Below are positions 17,425-24,694 of a stretch of DNA of 64,000 nt, piece after piece (position 1 is the stretch's first letter; every line of letters begins with the position of its first letter). A program made the position numbers and the translations under genes. Source of the DNA: DASZBX01 sp035943635. GTDB lineage: Bacteria; Actinomycetota; Actinomycetes; Streptomycetales; Catenulisporaceae. Under the pieces are notes generated by a model that had not been told where the DNA came from, searched no databases, and saw nothing but the letters and a program-made list of their open reading frames with translations. The stretch covers positions 1-64,000 of the forward strand of contig DASZBX010000149.1 in NCBI GenBank assembly GCA_035943635.1, written 5' to 3'.

Positions 17425-18472
17425 GACCGTACTGCTCCTCGGCCTTCCAGAAATATGCGAACCCGCCGAACCCGACCACTGCGGCCCAGATGATTATGGC
17501 AGCCCAGGCGTGGTGCGGCTGGGCCAGGGAGCCCACGTAGCTGTGGTACAGGTTCTGGCCGTTGGTGACGATCTCGGCCGCGGTCGGCTTCGGGTTGGCC
17601 TTGGCCGCCTCGGCGACCGCCGCGGCCTGCGCGGCCGACGGCGGCGGGACCGTCATCAGGCAGTTGCGCACCACCGAGATGAACACCGCCGGCGGGTTGT
17701 ACTCCAGGATCCACAGCATGATCCTGGGCAGGTGGTGGGCGCTGGTCACGGAGTAGATGCTGTACATGACGCCCGAGACGTACAGCCAGGTGCGCATGAT
17801 GAACGGCAGCAGCTGGCTGGTGTCGGTGAGCACCGATCCCATCCGCGCGACGAGCATCGCGCAGCCGGCGTTGAAGACGGTCTGCAGGACCAGCACCGGG
17901 ATGATCAGCAGCCATTTCCAGGAGGGCTCCTGGTTGGTGGAGACGGCGACGATGAAGACTATGACCATCGAGAACGCCAGCTGCTGCAGCTGGATCACGG
18001 TCGCGGCCAGCGGCAGCGAGGCCCGCGGGAAGTGCAGCGCGCGGATCAGCACCAGGTTGTCGCTGATCGACCGGGATCCGAACACCACCGCGGTCTGCAG
18101 GAAGTTGAACAGGAAGATGCCGACGACCAGGAACAGGATGAAGTCCGGCACGCCCCGGCTGGTGTTGAGCAGGAAGCCGAAGACGAAGAAGTACACCGCC
18201 ACGTTCAGGATCGGCGTGAGCAGCTGCCAGACCTGGCCCAGCTTGGCCCCGGAGTACATGGCCCGGTTGGTCGACGTGGCGTAGGTGATGATGAAGTGCC
18301 GCCGGGCCCACAGCAGCCGGGCGTACTCGAAGATCGGCGGGCGGGCGCCGCTCTGCCGCAGCTTGTACTTCGCGGCCATCTGCCTGCCGCCGAACTCGGC
18401 GTATTCGGGGTCGACCGGCACGGGTGGGAGGTCCACCTCCAGCACTGTGCCTACCGGTGCTGCTTCGCTCAC
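17417..18472 (-). CDS. ABC-2 type polysaccharide exporter permease (Wzm/TagG-like)
   Basis: About 351 residues with six predicted membrane helices (for example LTPILNVAVYFFVFGFLLN, FILFLVVGIFLFNFLQTAV, AFSMVIVFIVAVST, LLIIPVLVLQTVFNAGCAML). The amphipathic N-terminal segment ARRHFIITYATSTNRAMYSG is typical of ABC-2 permeases of this class. An Ala/Lys-rich insertion (SAAQAAAVAEAAKANPKPTA) sits before the last helix. GTG at 18472 is chosen because GGCGGAAG precedes it; a TTG 24 bp upstream has no such site. With the overlapping ATPase it should form a surface-glycan exporter for the products of the upstream genes. Confidence 0.88.
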   Translation of the reverse strand: MSEAAPVGTVLEVDLPPVPVDPEYAEFGGRQMAAKYKLRQSGARPPIFEYARLLWARRHFIITYATSTNRAMYSGAKLGQVWQLLTPILNVAVYFFVFGFLLNTSRGVPDFILFLVVGIFLFNFLQTAVVFGSRSISDNLVLIRALHFPRASLPLAATVIQLQQLAFSMVIVFIVAVSTNQEPSWKWLLIIPVLVLQTVFNAGCAMLVARMGSVLTDTSQLLPFIMRTWLYVSGVMYSIYSVTSAHHLPRIMLWILEYNPPAVFISVVRNCLMTVPPPSAAQAAAVAEAAKANPKPTAAEIVTNGQNLYHSYVGSLAQPHHAWAAIIIWAAVVGFGGFAYFWKAEEQYGRG

Positions 18473-18548
18473 TGTTCTTCCGCCTGCCTGTGTCAATCTA
18501 CCTGCGGTACACGTTATCGCGCCGCGCGTTGCTGTTGGATGTCCGGGA

Positions 18549-19457
18549 CTAGATGACCGGGGGCCGGCCCAGCCGGGCCATCCGCCACACGGTCCGCCAG
18601 CTCATCGCCCGGCGCGGCCCGCACGGGGTGCGCCAGCCCTCGGCGAATCCGGCCAGCCAGACCTTCAGCGTTCCCAGGCTCCGGGTGCGGGCCAGGGTCA
18701 GCGCGGTCCACACGCCCAGGTACACCGGGACCAGTGGCCAAGGGAGATTACGCCGGGCGAGCCACACTCGGTTGCGTGCCACCAGCCGATGGTAGGTGGC
18801 GTGCCGGCTGGGCGAGGTGGCGGGGTGGTTCATCGTCAGATCCGCCCGGTACTCGATCGACCAGCCCGCGTCCAGCGCGCGCCAGGCCAGGTCGGTCTCC
18901 TCGTGGCAGTAGAAGAACTCGTCCGGCAGCCCGCCGACCTGCTCGAACACGGCCCGGCGGATCGCCGAGGCGCCGCCCAGGAAGGTGGTCACCTGGGAGG
19001 AGGCGTCCGGGTCGCCGACCCTGATCCGGGGCACGTGCCGCCGCTGCACCTCGCCGGTGACCGGGTCGGTGATCCGGCAGGAGACTATGCCCAGCTTCGG
19101 GTCGGCGGCGAACGCGGCCCGCAGGCCCTGGTTGAAGGTGTCCTCGGGCAGCGAGCCGTCGTCGTCCAGGAAGACCAGCACGTCCACGCTGTCGCCCAGG
19201 GCGTCGACCCCGGCGTTGCGCCCGCCCGGGATGCCCAGGTTCTCCGGCAGGTCCACGGTCAGCGCGTCGCCGAGGTCGCCCAGGTCCGCGGTCTTGACCC
19301 CGTTGCCGACCACGACGATCCGGGCCGCGGGCCCCTGCTGGTCGGCCACGCCCTTGAGCAGGGCGCTCAGTTCGGCCGGGCGCTGGCCCATGGTGATCAC
19401 GACCACGCCCAGGCGCACCTGGTCCGGGCCGGCGGGAGCGGAGGGATTCACGGTCAC
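18549..19457 (-). CDS. GT2 family glycosyltransferase
   Basis: 302 residues. GT-A fold: GVVVITMGQRPAELSALL at the N-terminus, a nucleotide-sugar-binding NLGIPGGRNAGVD near residue 92, the metal-binding DDD motif in VLVFLDDDGSLPED near 113-125, and an EETDLAWRALDAGW acceptor/catalytic segment near 207. The ending is basic (LARTRSLGTLKVW, then R-rich). The donor sugar cannot be told. Its start overlaps the CDP-alcohol phosphatidyltransferase stop by 4 bp, tying the two in translation. Confidence 0.88.
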   Translation of the reverse strand: MTVNPSAPAGPDQVRLGVVVITMGQRPAELSALLKGVADQQGPAARIVVVGNGVKTADLGDLGDALTVDLPENLGIPGGRNAGVDALGDSVDVLVFLDDDGSLPEDTFNQGLRAAFAADPKLGIVSCRITDPVTGEVQRRHVPRIRVGDPDASSQVTTFLGGASAIRRAVFEQVGGLPDEFFYCHEETDLAWRALDAGWSIEYRADLTMNHPATSPSRHATYHRLVARNRVWLARRNLPWPLVPVYLGVWTALTLARTRSLGTLKVWLAGFAEGWRTPCGPRRAMSWRTVWRMARLGRPPVI

Positions 19458-20221
19458 GGCTTGAGCCTGCTCGACATGATGATGGAGACGAAGTGCAGCG
19501 CGACCATGGCCACCGCGATCGCGGCCAGCAGCGCGGTGACGGCGCGGGTGAACGGGATGCCGTGCACGAACAGGTCGGCGATCCCGGCGGCCAGCACCAG
19601 CAGCGAGGACTCGATCCCGACGATCAGCCGGTGGATCTTGAATGCGGAGGCGAGCGAGCGGGCCTTGGCCGTGCCCTCGCCGCGCGGCACCGCGGAGTCC
19701 TCGGTCGCGGCGGTCAGGCCGGAACGGGCCCGGGCCACGTCCACCAGGTCGGTCTCCGACTTGACCAGGATCACCGCGAGCGCGGCGGTCAGGCCGAGCA
19801 CGGCCCAGACGTTGGTGTGCAGGTGCGAGGCGCGGAAGCCGAGGCCGGCCAGGAAGACCGCCTCGACCAGGTAGGCGCCGATCCGGTCCAGGTAGACCCC
19901 GACGATCGAGGTCTGCTTGCGCCAGCGCGCCACCTCGCCGTCCACGCAGTCCAGGAGCAGGTAGAACTGGGTGAACAGGGCGCCGAGCACAGCGCCGGCG
20001 ATGCCCGGGATCAGCAGCAGCGGCCCGGCCATGCAGCCGACCACGATCATCAGGTAGGTCAGCTGGTTGGGCGTGACCCGCGTGCCGACCAGGTAACGGG
20101 TGCAGCGCAGCGATATGGCCCGCATGTACAGCCGGCCGGCCCAGTGCTCGCCGCTGCGTCGCTGCATCTTCTCGGGCGGCTGGACCACCTGGCGCAGCTC
20201 ATCGATGGTAGGTGTTGGCAT
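19454..20221 (-). CDS. CDP-alcohol phosphatidyltransferase family protein, atypical active site
   Basis: 255 residues, about six membrane helices. The family motif DxxDGxxAR(x8)GxxxDxxxD is recognisable: Asp91, Asp94, Gly95, Ala98, Arg99, Gly108 and Asp112, but the fourth Asp, the proposed catalytic base, is Ala116 (LDRIGAYL). The family joins a CDP-activated alcohol to a second hydroxyl acceptor. Neighbours (glycerol-1-phosphate dehydrogenase-like enzyme, nucleotidyltransferase) suggest a CDP-glycerol or CDP-inositol type donor. The missing Asp suggests altered or partner-assisted catalysis. It overlaps the upstream dehydrogenase gene by 23 bp. Confidence 0.85.
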   Translation of the reverse strand: MPTPTIDELRQVVQPPEKMQRRSGEHWAGRLYMRAISLRCTRYLVGTRVTPNQLTYLMIVVGCMAGPLLLIPGIAGAVLGALFTQFYLLLDCVDGEVARWRKQTSIVGVYLDRIGAYLVEAVFLAGLGFRASHLHTNVWAVLGLTAALAVILVKSETDLVDVARARSGLTAATEDSAVPRGEGTAKARSLASAFKIHRLIVGIESSLLVLAAGIADLFVHGIPFTRAVTALLAAIAVAMVALHFVSIIMSSRLKP

Positions 20222-21269
20222 AGTCCTTTACCGCGTCACGGATGTCGTTCTCGGACAGGTCGAGATGTTCCAGGATGGTGTAGCGACCGGGTCTCGTCTG
20301 CGGCGCGTACTGTACCGCCTGGACGAATTCCTCGATATCAAGGCCTAGATGATCATGGCGGTAGGGCAGCCCGTGCCGGGCCAGCACCTCCACCAGGGCG
20401 CCGGTGGCTTGCGGATCACCGCGCAGATGGGTGGCGAAGGCCGCGCCGAGGCCGACCAGCTCCCCGTGCTGGGCGTCCTTGGCCGGGAACAGCTGGTTGA
20501 CCGCGTGGCAGATCTCGTGGCAGGCGCCGGAGCTGGGCCGGCTGGTCCCGGCCACCGACATGGCCATCCCGGACAGCACCAGCGCCTCGGCCAGCACCGC
20601 CACGAAGGAGTCGTCCCGGACCGAGCCGGGCTGGTGCAGCACCGCCTGCCCGGCGGTGCGGGCCAGCGCCGCCGCCAGCCCGTCCACCTTCTCCCCGGTC
20701 TCCCGGCGGGACAGCTCCCAGTCGGCCAGCGCGGACAGGTTCGACAGCGCCTCGCCGACCCCGGCCCGGACGAACCGGGGCGGGGCCGCGCGGACCAGGT
20801 CCAGGTCCACCACGATGCCGATCGGCCCGGGCACGCCGTACGAACCGGTCCCGGCGTCGTTGGCCAGCGTGGCCACCGGCGAGCAGATCCCGTCGTGGGC
20901 CAGGTTGGTGGCCACCGCGACCATCGGCAGGCCGACCCGGGCGGCCGCGTACTTGGTGACGTCGATCACCTTTCCGCCGCCGAGCCCGATCAGGGTGTCG
21001 TAGGGGGCCTTGGCGGCCCGGATCCGGTCGGCCAGGCCGACCGCGGCGTCCAGGGTCCCGTCGGTGACCGGGAACCAGCCGGCGTCGGCCGGCAGCTGCC
21101 CGGCCAGGCTCTCCCGCAGCAGCGCGCCGGAGCCCTCGCTGATCACGATGGCCAGCCGGCCGGAGGCGGAGATCCGCTGGTCGGCGATGATCTCGGCCAG
21201 GTTTCCGGCCGCGCCCGCGCCGATGTGCACGACGGCGGGGGCCGGGATCAGCCGGGTGATGACGGACAC
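20199..21269 (-). CDS. Glycerol-1-phosphate dehydrogenase-like (AraM/EgsA type) enzyme
   Basis: 356 residues. NAD(P)-binding GGGKVIDVTKYAA near 97-109, then NLAHDGICSPVA, and metal-binding His residues in PSSGACHEICHAVNQ near 245-260 and in KDAQHGELVGLG near 264-275. These belong to the iron-containing alcohol dehydrogenase superfamily; the NLAHDGICSPVA and CHEICHAV patterns are those of the sn-glycerol-1-phosphate dehydrogenase branch rather than of alcohol dehydrogenases. The family reduces dihydroxyacetone phosphate to sn-glycerol-1-phosphate, as in archaea and as AraM does in Bacillus. Here it probably feeds a phosphoglycerol surface polymer (inference). GTG start. Confidence 0.85.
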   Translation of the reverse strand: MSVITRLIPAPAVVHIGAGAAGNLAEIIADQRISASGRLAIVISEGSGALLRESLAGQLPADAGWFPVTDGTLDAAVGLADRIRAAKAPYDTLIGLGGGKVIDVTKYAAARVGLPMVAVATNLAHDGICSPVATLANDAGTGSYGVPGPIGIVVDLDLVRAAPPRFVRAGVGEALSNLSALADWELSRRETGEKVDGLAAALARTAGQAVLHQPGSVRDDSFVAVLAEALVLSGMAMSVAGTSRPSSGACHEICHAVNQLFPAKDAQHGELVGLGAAFATHLRGDPQATGALVEVLARHGLPYRHDHLGLDIEEFVQAVQYAPQTRPGRYTILEHLDLSENDIRDAVKDYANTYHR

Positions 21270-21568
21270 TTCGGGGCACGCTCCGGACGGTAGGGGACGG
21301 GCGGGTCGTTCTGGTGTTCTGGCGGCCGGCGGCCGGCTGCGGCGGCCGGTCCGGCCGCGGTGGTCCGTGCTTCAAGGAGACGCCGGCCTGCGGGGGAACG
21401 GATCCCGATCCCGGGCCCCGATCTTCGCCGCGGCCGGGTTCCGACAGTCTGCGTCCCGGCCGCGGCTGCGCACAACAGTTCGCGGCCGGCGAATCCGGCC
21501 GGTCACCGGCTGTGCCCGGGCTCGGGCGGCCCGGCGCCGCGACGGCGCCGGCCGGCCCGCCGGCGGGC
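21270..21568. other. GC-rich non-coding gap
   Basis: No gene is apparent between the nucleotidyltransferase and the dehydrogenase. The stretch is extremely GC-rich with many overlapping GGCCGG runs and a GGCGCC-GCGAC-GGCGCC hairpin near 21535. It may hold a terminator and a new promoter splitting the locus into two transcripts; I cannot place the promoter. Confidence 0.4.
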
Positions 21569-22321
21569 TCAGCCGCCGGTGATCTGCCTGGCCCTGGCCA
21601 GATCCTCGTGGTTGTCGATCTCGACCCAGGGCACGTCCCCGATCGGCCGCACGTCCACCCGGAAGCCGCGGTCGACCAGCTCCTGGTACCCGTCCTCGTA
21701 GTACAGCTGCGGGTCGCGCTCGAAGGTGCAGCGCAGCGCGTCGGCCAGCTCGGCCCCGGCGGCCGGCTCGATCAGGGTCACCCCGATGTACTCCCCGGTC
21801 GCGTTCGCCGGGTTCATCAGCTTGGTGATCCGCTTGACCCCCGCCCCGGCCGACCAGATCACCTTCATCTCCTCGTCGGCCAGCTTCTTGACCGTGTCCA
21901 GGGCCAGCACGATCCGCCCGTCGTAGCCCGGCTCCTCGCGCACGGCCAGCAGGGTGCGCTCGACCGAGACCGGGTGCACGGTGTCGCCGTTGGCCAGGAT
22001 CAGGCCCTGGCCGAGCAGCTCCCGGGCACACCAGAGCGAGTAGGCGTTGTTCCACTCCTCGGCCTTGGGGTTGTACACCAGATGCAGGTTGACGCCGTAA
22101 CGCGCCTCAAGGTCGGCCTTGCGCGCCTCGACCGCCTCGGCTTTGTAGCCGACCACCACGGCGACGTCGGTCAGCCCGACCTCGGCGAAGTTGGCCAGGG
22201 TCAGGTCCAGCACGGTCAGCTCGCCGGAGACCGGCACGAGAGCCTTGGGCAGGGCGGCGGTGTAGGGCAGCAGCCGGCGGCCCGCGCCGGCCGCGAGGAT
22301 GAGTCCGATCATATTCCGCAT
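21569..22321 (-). CDS. Sugar/alcohol-phosphate nucleotidyltransferase (cytidylyltransferase-like)
   Basis: About 250 residues. The N-terminal GLILAAGAGRRLLPYTAALPKALVPV carries the nucleotide-binding GxGxR and PKAL signature of the NTP-transferase family. ANGDTVHP gives the metal-binding Asp and WVEIDNHEDLARA the C-terminal acidic segment, a pattern shared with inositol-phosphate and phosphocholine cytidylyltransferases. It would convert a sugar- or polyol-phosphate to its NDP form; CDP-alcohol is favoured because a CDP-alcohol phosphatidyltransferase lies two genes on. The start is unsure: ATG at 22321 is used, with ATG 22312 and TTG 22345 possible. Confidence 0.8.
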   Translation of the reverse strand: MRNMIGLILAAGAGRRLLPYTAALPKALVPVSGELTVLDLTLANFAEVGLTDVAVVVGYKAEAVEARKADLEARYGVNLHLVYNPKAEEWNNAYSLWCARELLGQGLILANGDTVHPVSVERTLLAVREEPGYDGRIVLALDTVKKLADEEMKVIWSAGAGVKRITKLMNPANATGEYIGVTLIEPAAGAELADALRCTFERDPQLYYEDGYQELVDRGFRVDVRPIGDVPWVEIDNHEDLARARQITGG

Positions 22322-22427
22322 TCTCTCGTGTTCCAGGGCGAACAAAGCCTATCCGCCTGGCCCGCGGTTGACCGGACCGGGCCGCGGTGCCGGGACCCGG
22401 CACCGCAGCCGTCGCTGTACGGCCTGT

Positions 22428-23396
22428 TCAGCCGTCGTGCCGGTAACGCCAGCCGGCCCAGGCGGAGGAGACCATCTCGGTCAGGTCGTGCTGGGCGCTC
22501 CAGCCGAGCTCGGCGGTGATCCGGCCGGAGTCGGCGGCGTACGCGTCCGGGTCGCCCGGGCGGCGCGCGACCACCACCGGGTCGATCGCGATCCCGGTCT
22601 CGGCCCGGACCGCGGCCACGATCTGCTTGACCGACACGCCCTCGCCCCGGCCGATGTTCAGGGTCAGGCCGACCTGTTCGTCCGCCAGCAGCCGCTTGAC
22701 CGCCGCGGCGTGCGCGTCGGCCACGTCGGCCACGTGGATGTAGTCGCGGACGCAGGTGCCGTCCGGGGTGTCGTAGTCGTCCCCGAAGATCCGCGGCGGG
22801 TTGCCGGCCTCCAGCTGCTCGAAGATCATCGGGATCAGGTTGAACACGCCGGTGTCGCCGAGTTCCGGCGCGCCGGCTCCGGCCACGTTGAAGTAGCGCA
22901 GGTTCACGTAGGACAGCCCGTAGGCGGCCGAGGTGGCCCGGATGAGCAGCTCGCCGACCATCTTGGTCTCGCCGTACGGCGACATCGGCACGGTCGCGGT
23001 GTCCTCGGTCACCACGGCCGTGGGCGGGGAGCCGTAGACCGCGGCCGAGGAGGAGAACAGGAACCGCTTGACCCCGGCGGCCACCACGGCCTCCAGGAGC
23101 ACCCGCAGGCCCTCGACGTTCTCCTCGTAGTACCACAGCGGCTTGGCCACGGACTCGCCGACCTGCTTCTTCGCCGCGATGTGCACGACGCCGTCGAAGG
23201 AGCGTTCGGCCAGGATCCGGTCGACCACGGCCCGGTCGCGGACGGAGCCGAGCTCCAGGGTCACCCCGGCGGGAAGGTTGTCCTTCGTCCCGGTGGACAG
23301 GTCGTCCAGGACGACCACCTCTTCGCCCGCCGTCAGGAGCGAGCGCACCACATGCGCACCGATGTAGCCGGCGCCGCCGGTCACCAACCAAGTCAT
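22428..23396 (-). CDS. galE: UDP-glucose 4-epimerase
   Basis: 322 residues, normal GalE length. NAD-binding TGGAGYIGAHV is at residues 6-16, the serine of the catalytic triad is in SSSAAVYG, and Tyr/Lys are in SPYGETK (YxxxK). RYFNVAGA and the VRDYIHVADVADAH segment are characteristic of GalE. It interconverts UDP-glucose and UDP-galactose in the cytosol, supplying galactose donors for the glycosyltransferases around it. The region upstream (23397-23470) is AT-rich (TTCGTTACAATGCTGTGAC) and probably contains its promoter. Confidence 0.9.
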   Translation of the reverse strand: MTWLVTGGAGYIGAHVVRSLLTAGEEVVVLDDLSTGTKDNLPAGVTLELGSVRDRAVVDRILAERSFDGVVHIAAKKQVGESVAKPLWYYEENVEGLRVLLEAVVAAGVKRFLFSSSAAVYGSPPTAVVTEDTATVPMSPYGETKMVGELLIRATSAAYGLSYVNLRYFNVAGAGAPELGDTGVFNLIPMIFEQLEAGNPPRIFGDDYDTPDGTCVRDYIHVADVADAHAAAVKRLLADEQVGLTLNIGRGEGVSVKQIVAAVRAETGIAIDPVVVARRPGDPDAYAADSGRITAELGWSAQHDLTEMVSSAWAGWRYRHDG

Positions 23397-23527
23397 GATC
23401 CGAGCCTATCGAGCGGGCAAGGCCGTTCCGCGATCCTGGCGTCACGTTTTCGTTACAATGCTGTGACTTTACAACGTTGTTTTGGCAAACGCACCGCACA
23501 TCCGCGCCACCCGGCAGTTCTCGCAGG

Positions 23528-24694
23528 TCAGCGGTGCACCAGCGCGAAGACCTTCTCCCAGCGCTCCAGGATCTCGTCCGGGCTGTACGCCCCGACCAGG
23601 GTCAGCGCGGCCTGGCCCATCCGCTCCCGGGCGGCCTGGTCGTCCATCAGCAGGCCGAGCCGCTCGGCGAACAGGTCGGTGTTGCCGGGAGGGGCCAGGT
23701 AGCCGGTCTGCCCGGGCCGGATCAGCTCGCGCACCCCCGGCGCGCAGTCCGCGGCCACGCACGGCAGCCCGCAGGCCATCGCCTCCAGCAGGGTCATCGG
23801 GAAACCCTCGGCCCGGGACGCGCTGACCAGCACCGACCCGTCCGACATGGCCCGGGGCACCTCGTTGGTCGGGCCGAGGAAGCGGACCGAGCCGGCCACC
23901 CCCAGGGTCTGCGCCTGCTGCTCCAGCCGCTCGCGCTCCGGCCCGTCGCCGTAGACCCGCAGGGTCCACTCCGGGCGCCCGGCCACGGCCTTGGCCCACG
24001 CGTCCAGCAGCAGGTCGTAGCCCTTCTCGTAGGACAGCCGGCCGACCGCGACGGCAACCTTGGCGGCCGGGTCCGCGCCGCCGTGGGCCGGGAACGGCAG
24101 CGGGTTCGGCATCGACCCGGTGTTGAACATCCCGCCGTCCCGGGTCCAGGCCAGCGCGTCCTCCTCGGTCAGGGACAGGAACCGCGAGACCCCGGCGTAC
24201 AGCCGGCGCACCCGGCCGTACCGGGTGGACGCGCGGCTGGCCGCGTAGGACTCGTGGCTTATGCCGATCACCGGCATGCCGTGCTTGTCCGCCTCGGCCA
24301 CCCACTCCATCGCCTGGACCTGCGCGCAGACCACCACGCCGTCCGGCCCGGACTCGGCGAACAGCGCCGACAGCCGCTTGGCGCCGCCCGCCCGCACCTT
24401 CAGCCAGCGCTTGTACTTCACGTACACCGCCGGGTTGGTCAGCCGCTTGACCAGGTACGGCCGGCCCGGCGCGCCGAAGCGGTCCGGGTGCAGCACGGTC
24501 GAGAGGTAGTCCGGCTTGCCGTCCGGGTAGAAGTCGTGCGGCCTGTTCACCGCGAAGACGCCGACCAGGTGCACCCGGTGGCCCCGCTCGGTGAACAGCT
24601 CCGCCATCCGCCGGGCCCAGCGCTGCACCCCGCCGATCTCGTCGATGGTGTTGCACACGATGAACACGTCGCGCGGTTCCATGGCCGTGGTCAC
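23528..24694 (-). CDS. GT4 family glycosyltransferase
   Basis: 388 residues with a GT-B fold. The N-terminal part has DEIGGVQRWARRMAELFTER, the usual acceptor-side glycine-rich loop. The C-terminal part has VAVGRLSYEKGYDLLLDAWA near residue 205, YGDGPERERL, and the donor-binding EX7E-type SRAEGFPMTLLEAMACGLP near 283-301. Retaining sugar transfer from a nucleotide sugar is expected. The ATG overlaps the stop of the large GT2-TagF gene by 4 bp, so it is its translational partner. Confidence 0.88.
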   Translation of the reverse strand: MTTAMEPRDVFIVCNTIDEIGGVQRWARRMAELFTERGHRVHLVGVFAVNRPHDFYPDGKPDYLSTVLHPDRFGAPGRPYLVKRLTNPAVYVKYKRWLKVRAGGAKRLSALFAESGPDGVVVCAQVQAMEWVAEADKHGMPVIGISHESYAASRASTRYGRVRRLYAGVSRFLSLTEEDALAWTRDGGMFNTGSMPNPLPFPAHGGADPAAKVAVAVGRLSYEKGYDLLLDAWAKAVAGRPEWTLRVYGDGPERERLEQQAQTLGVAGSVRFLGPTNEVPRAMSDGSVLVSASRAEGFPMTLLEAMACGLPCVAADCAPGVRELIRPGQTGYLAPPGNTDLFAERLGLLMDDQAARERMGQAALTLVGAYSPDEILERWEKVFALVHR

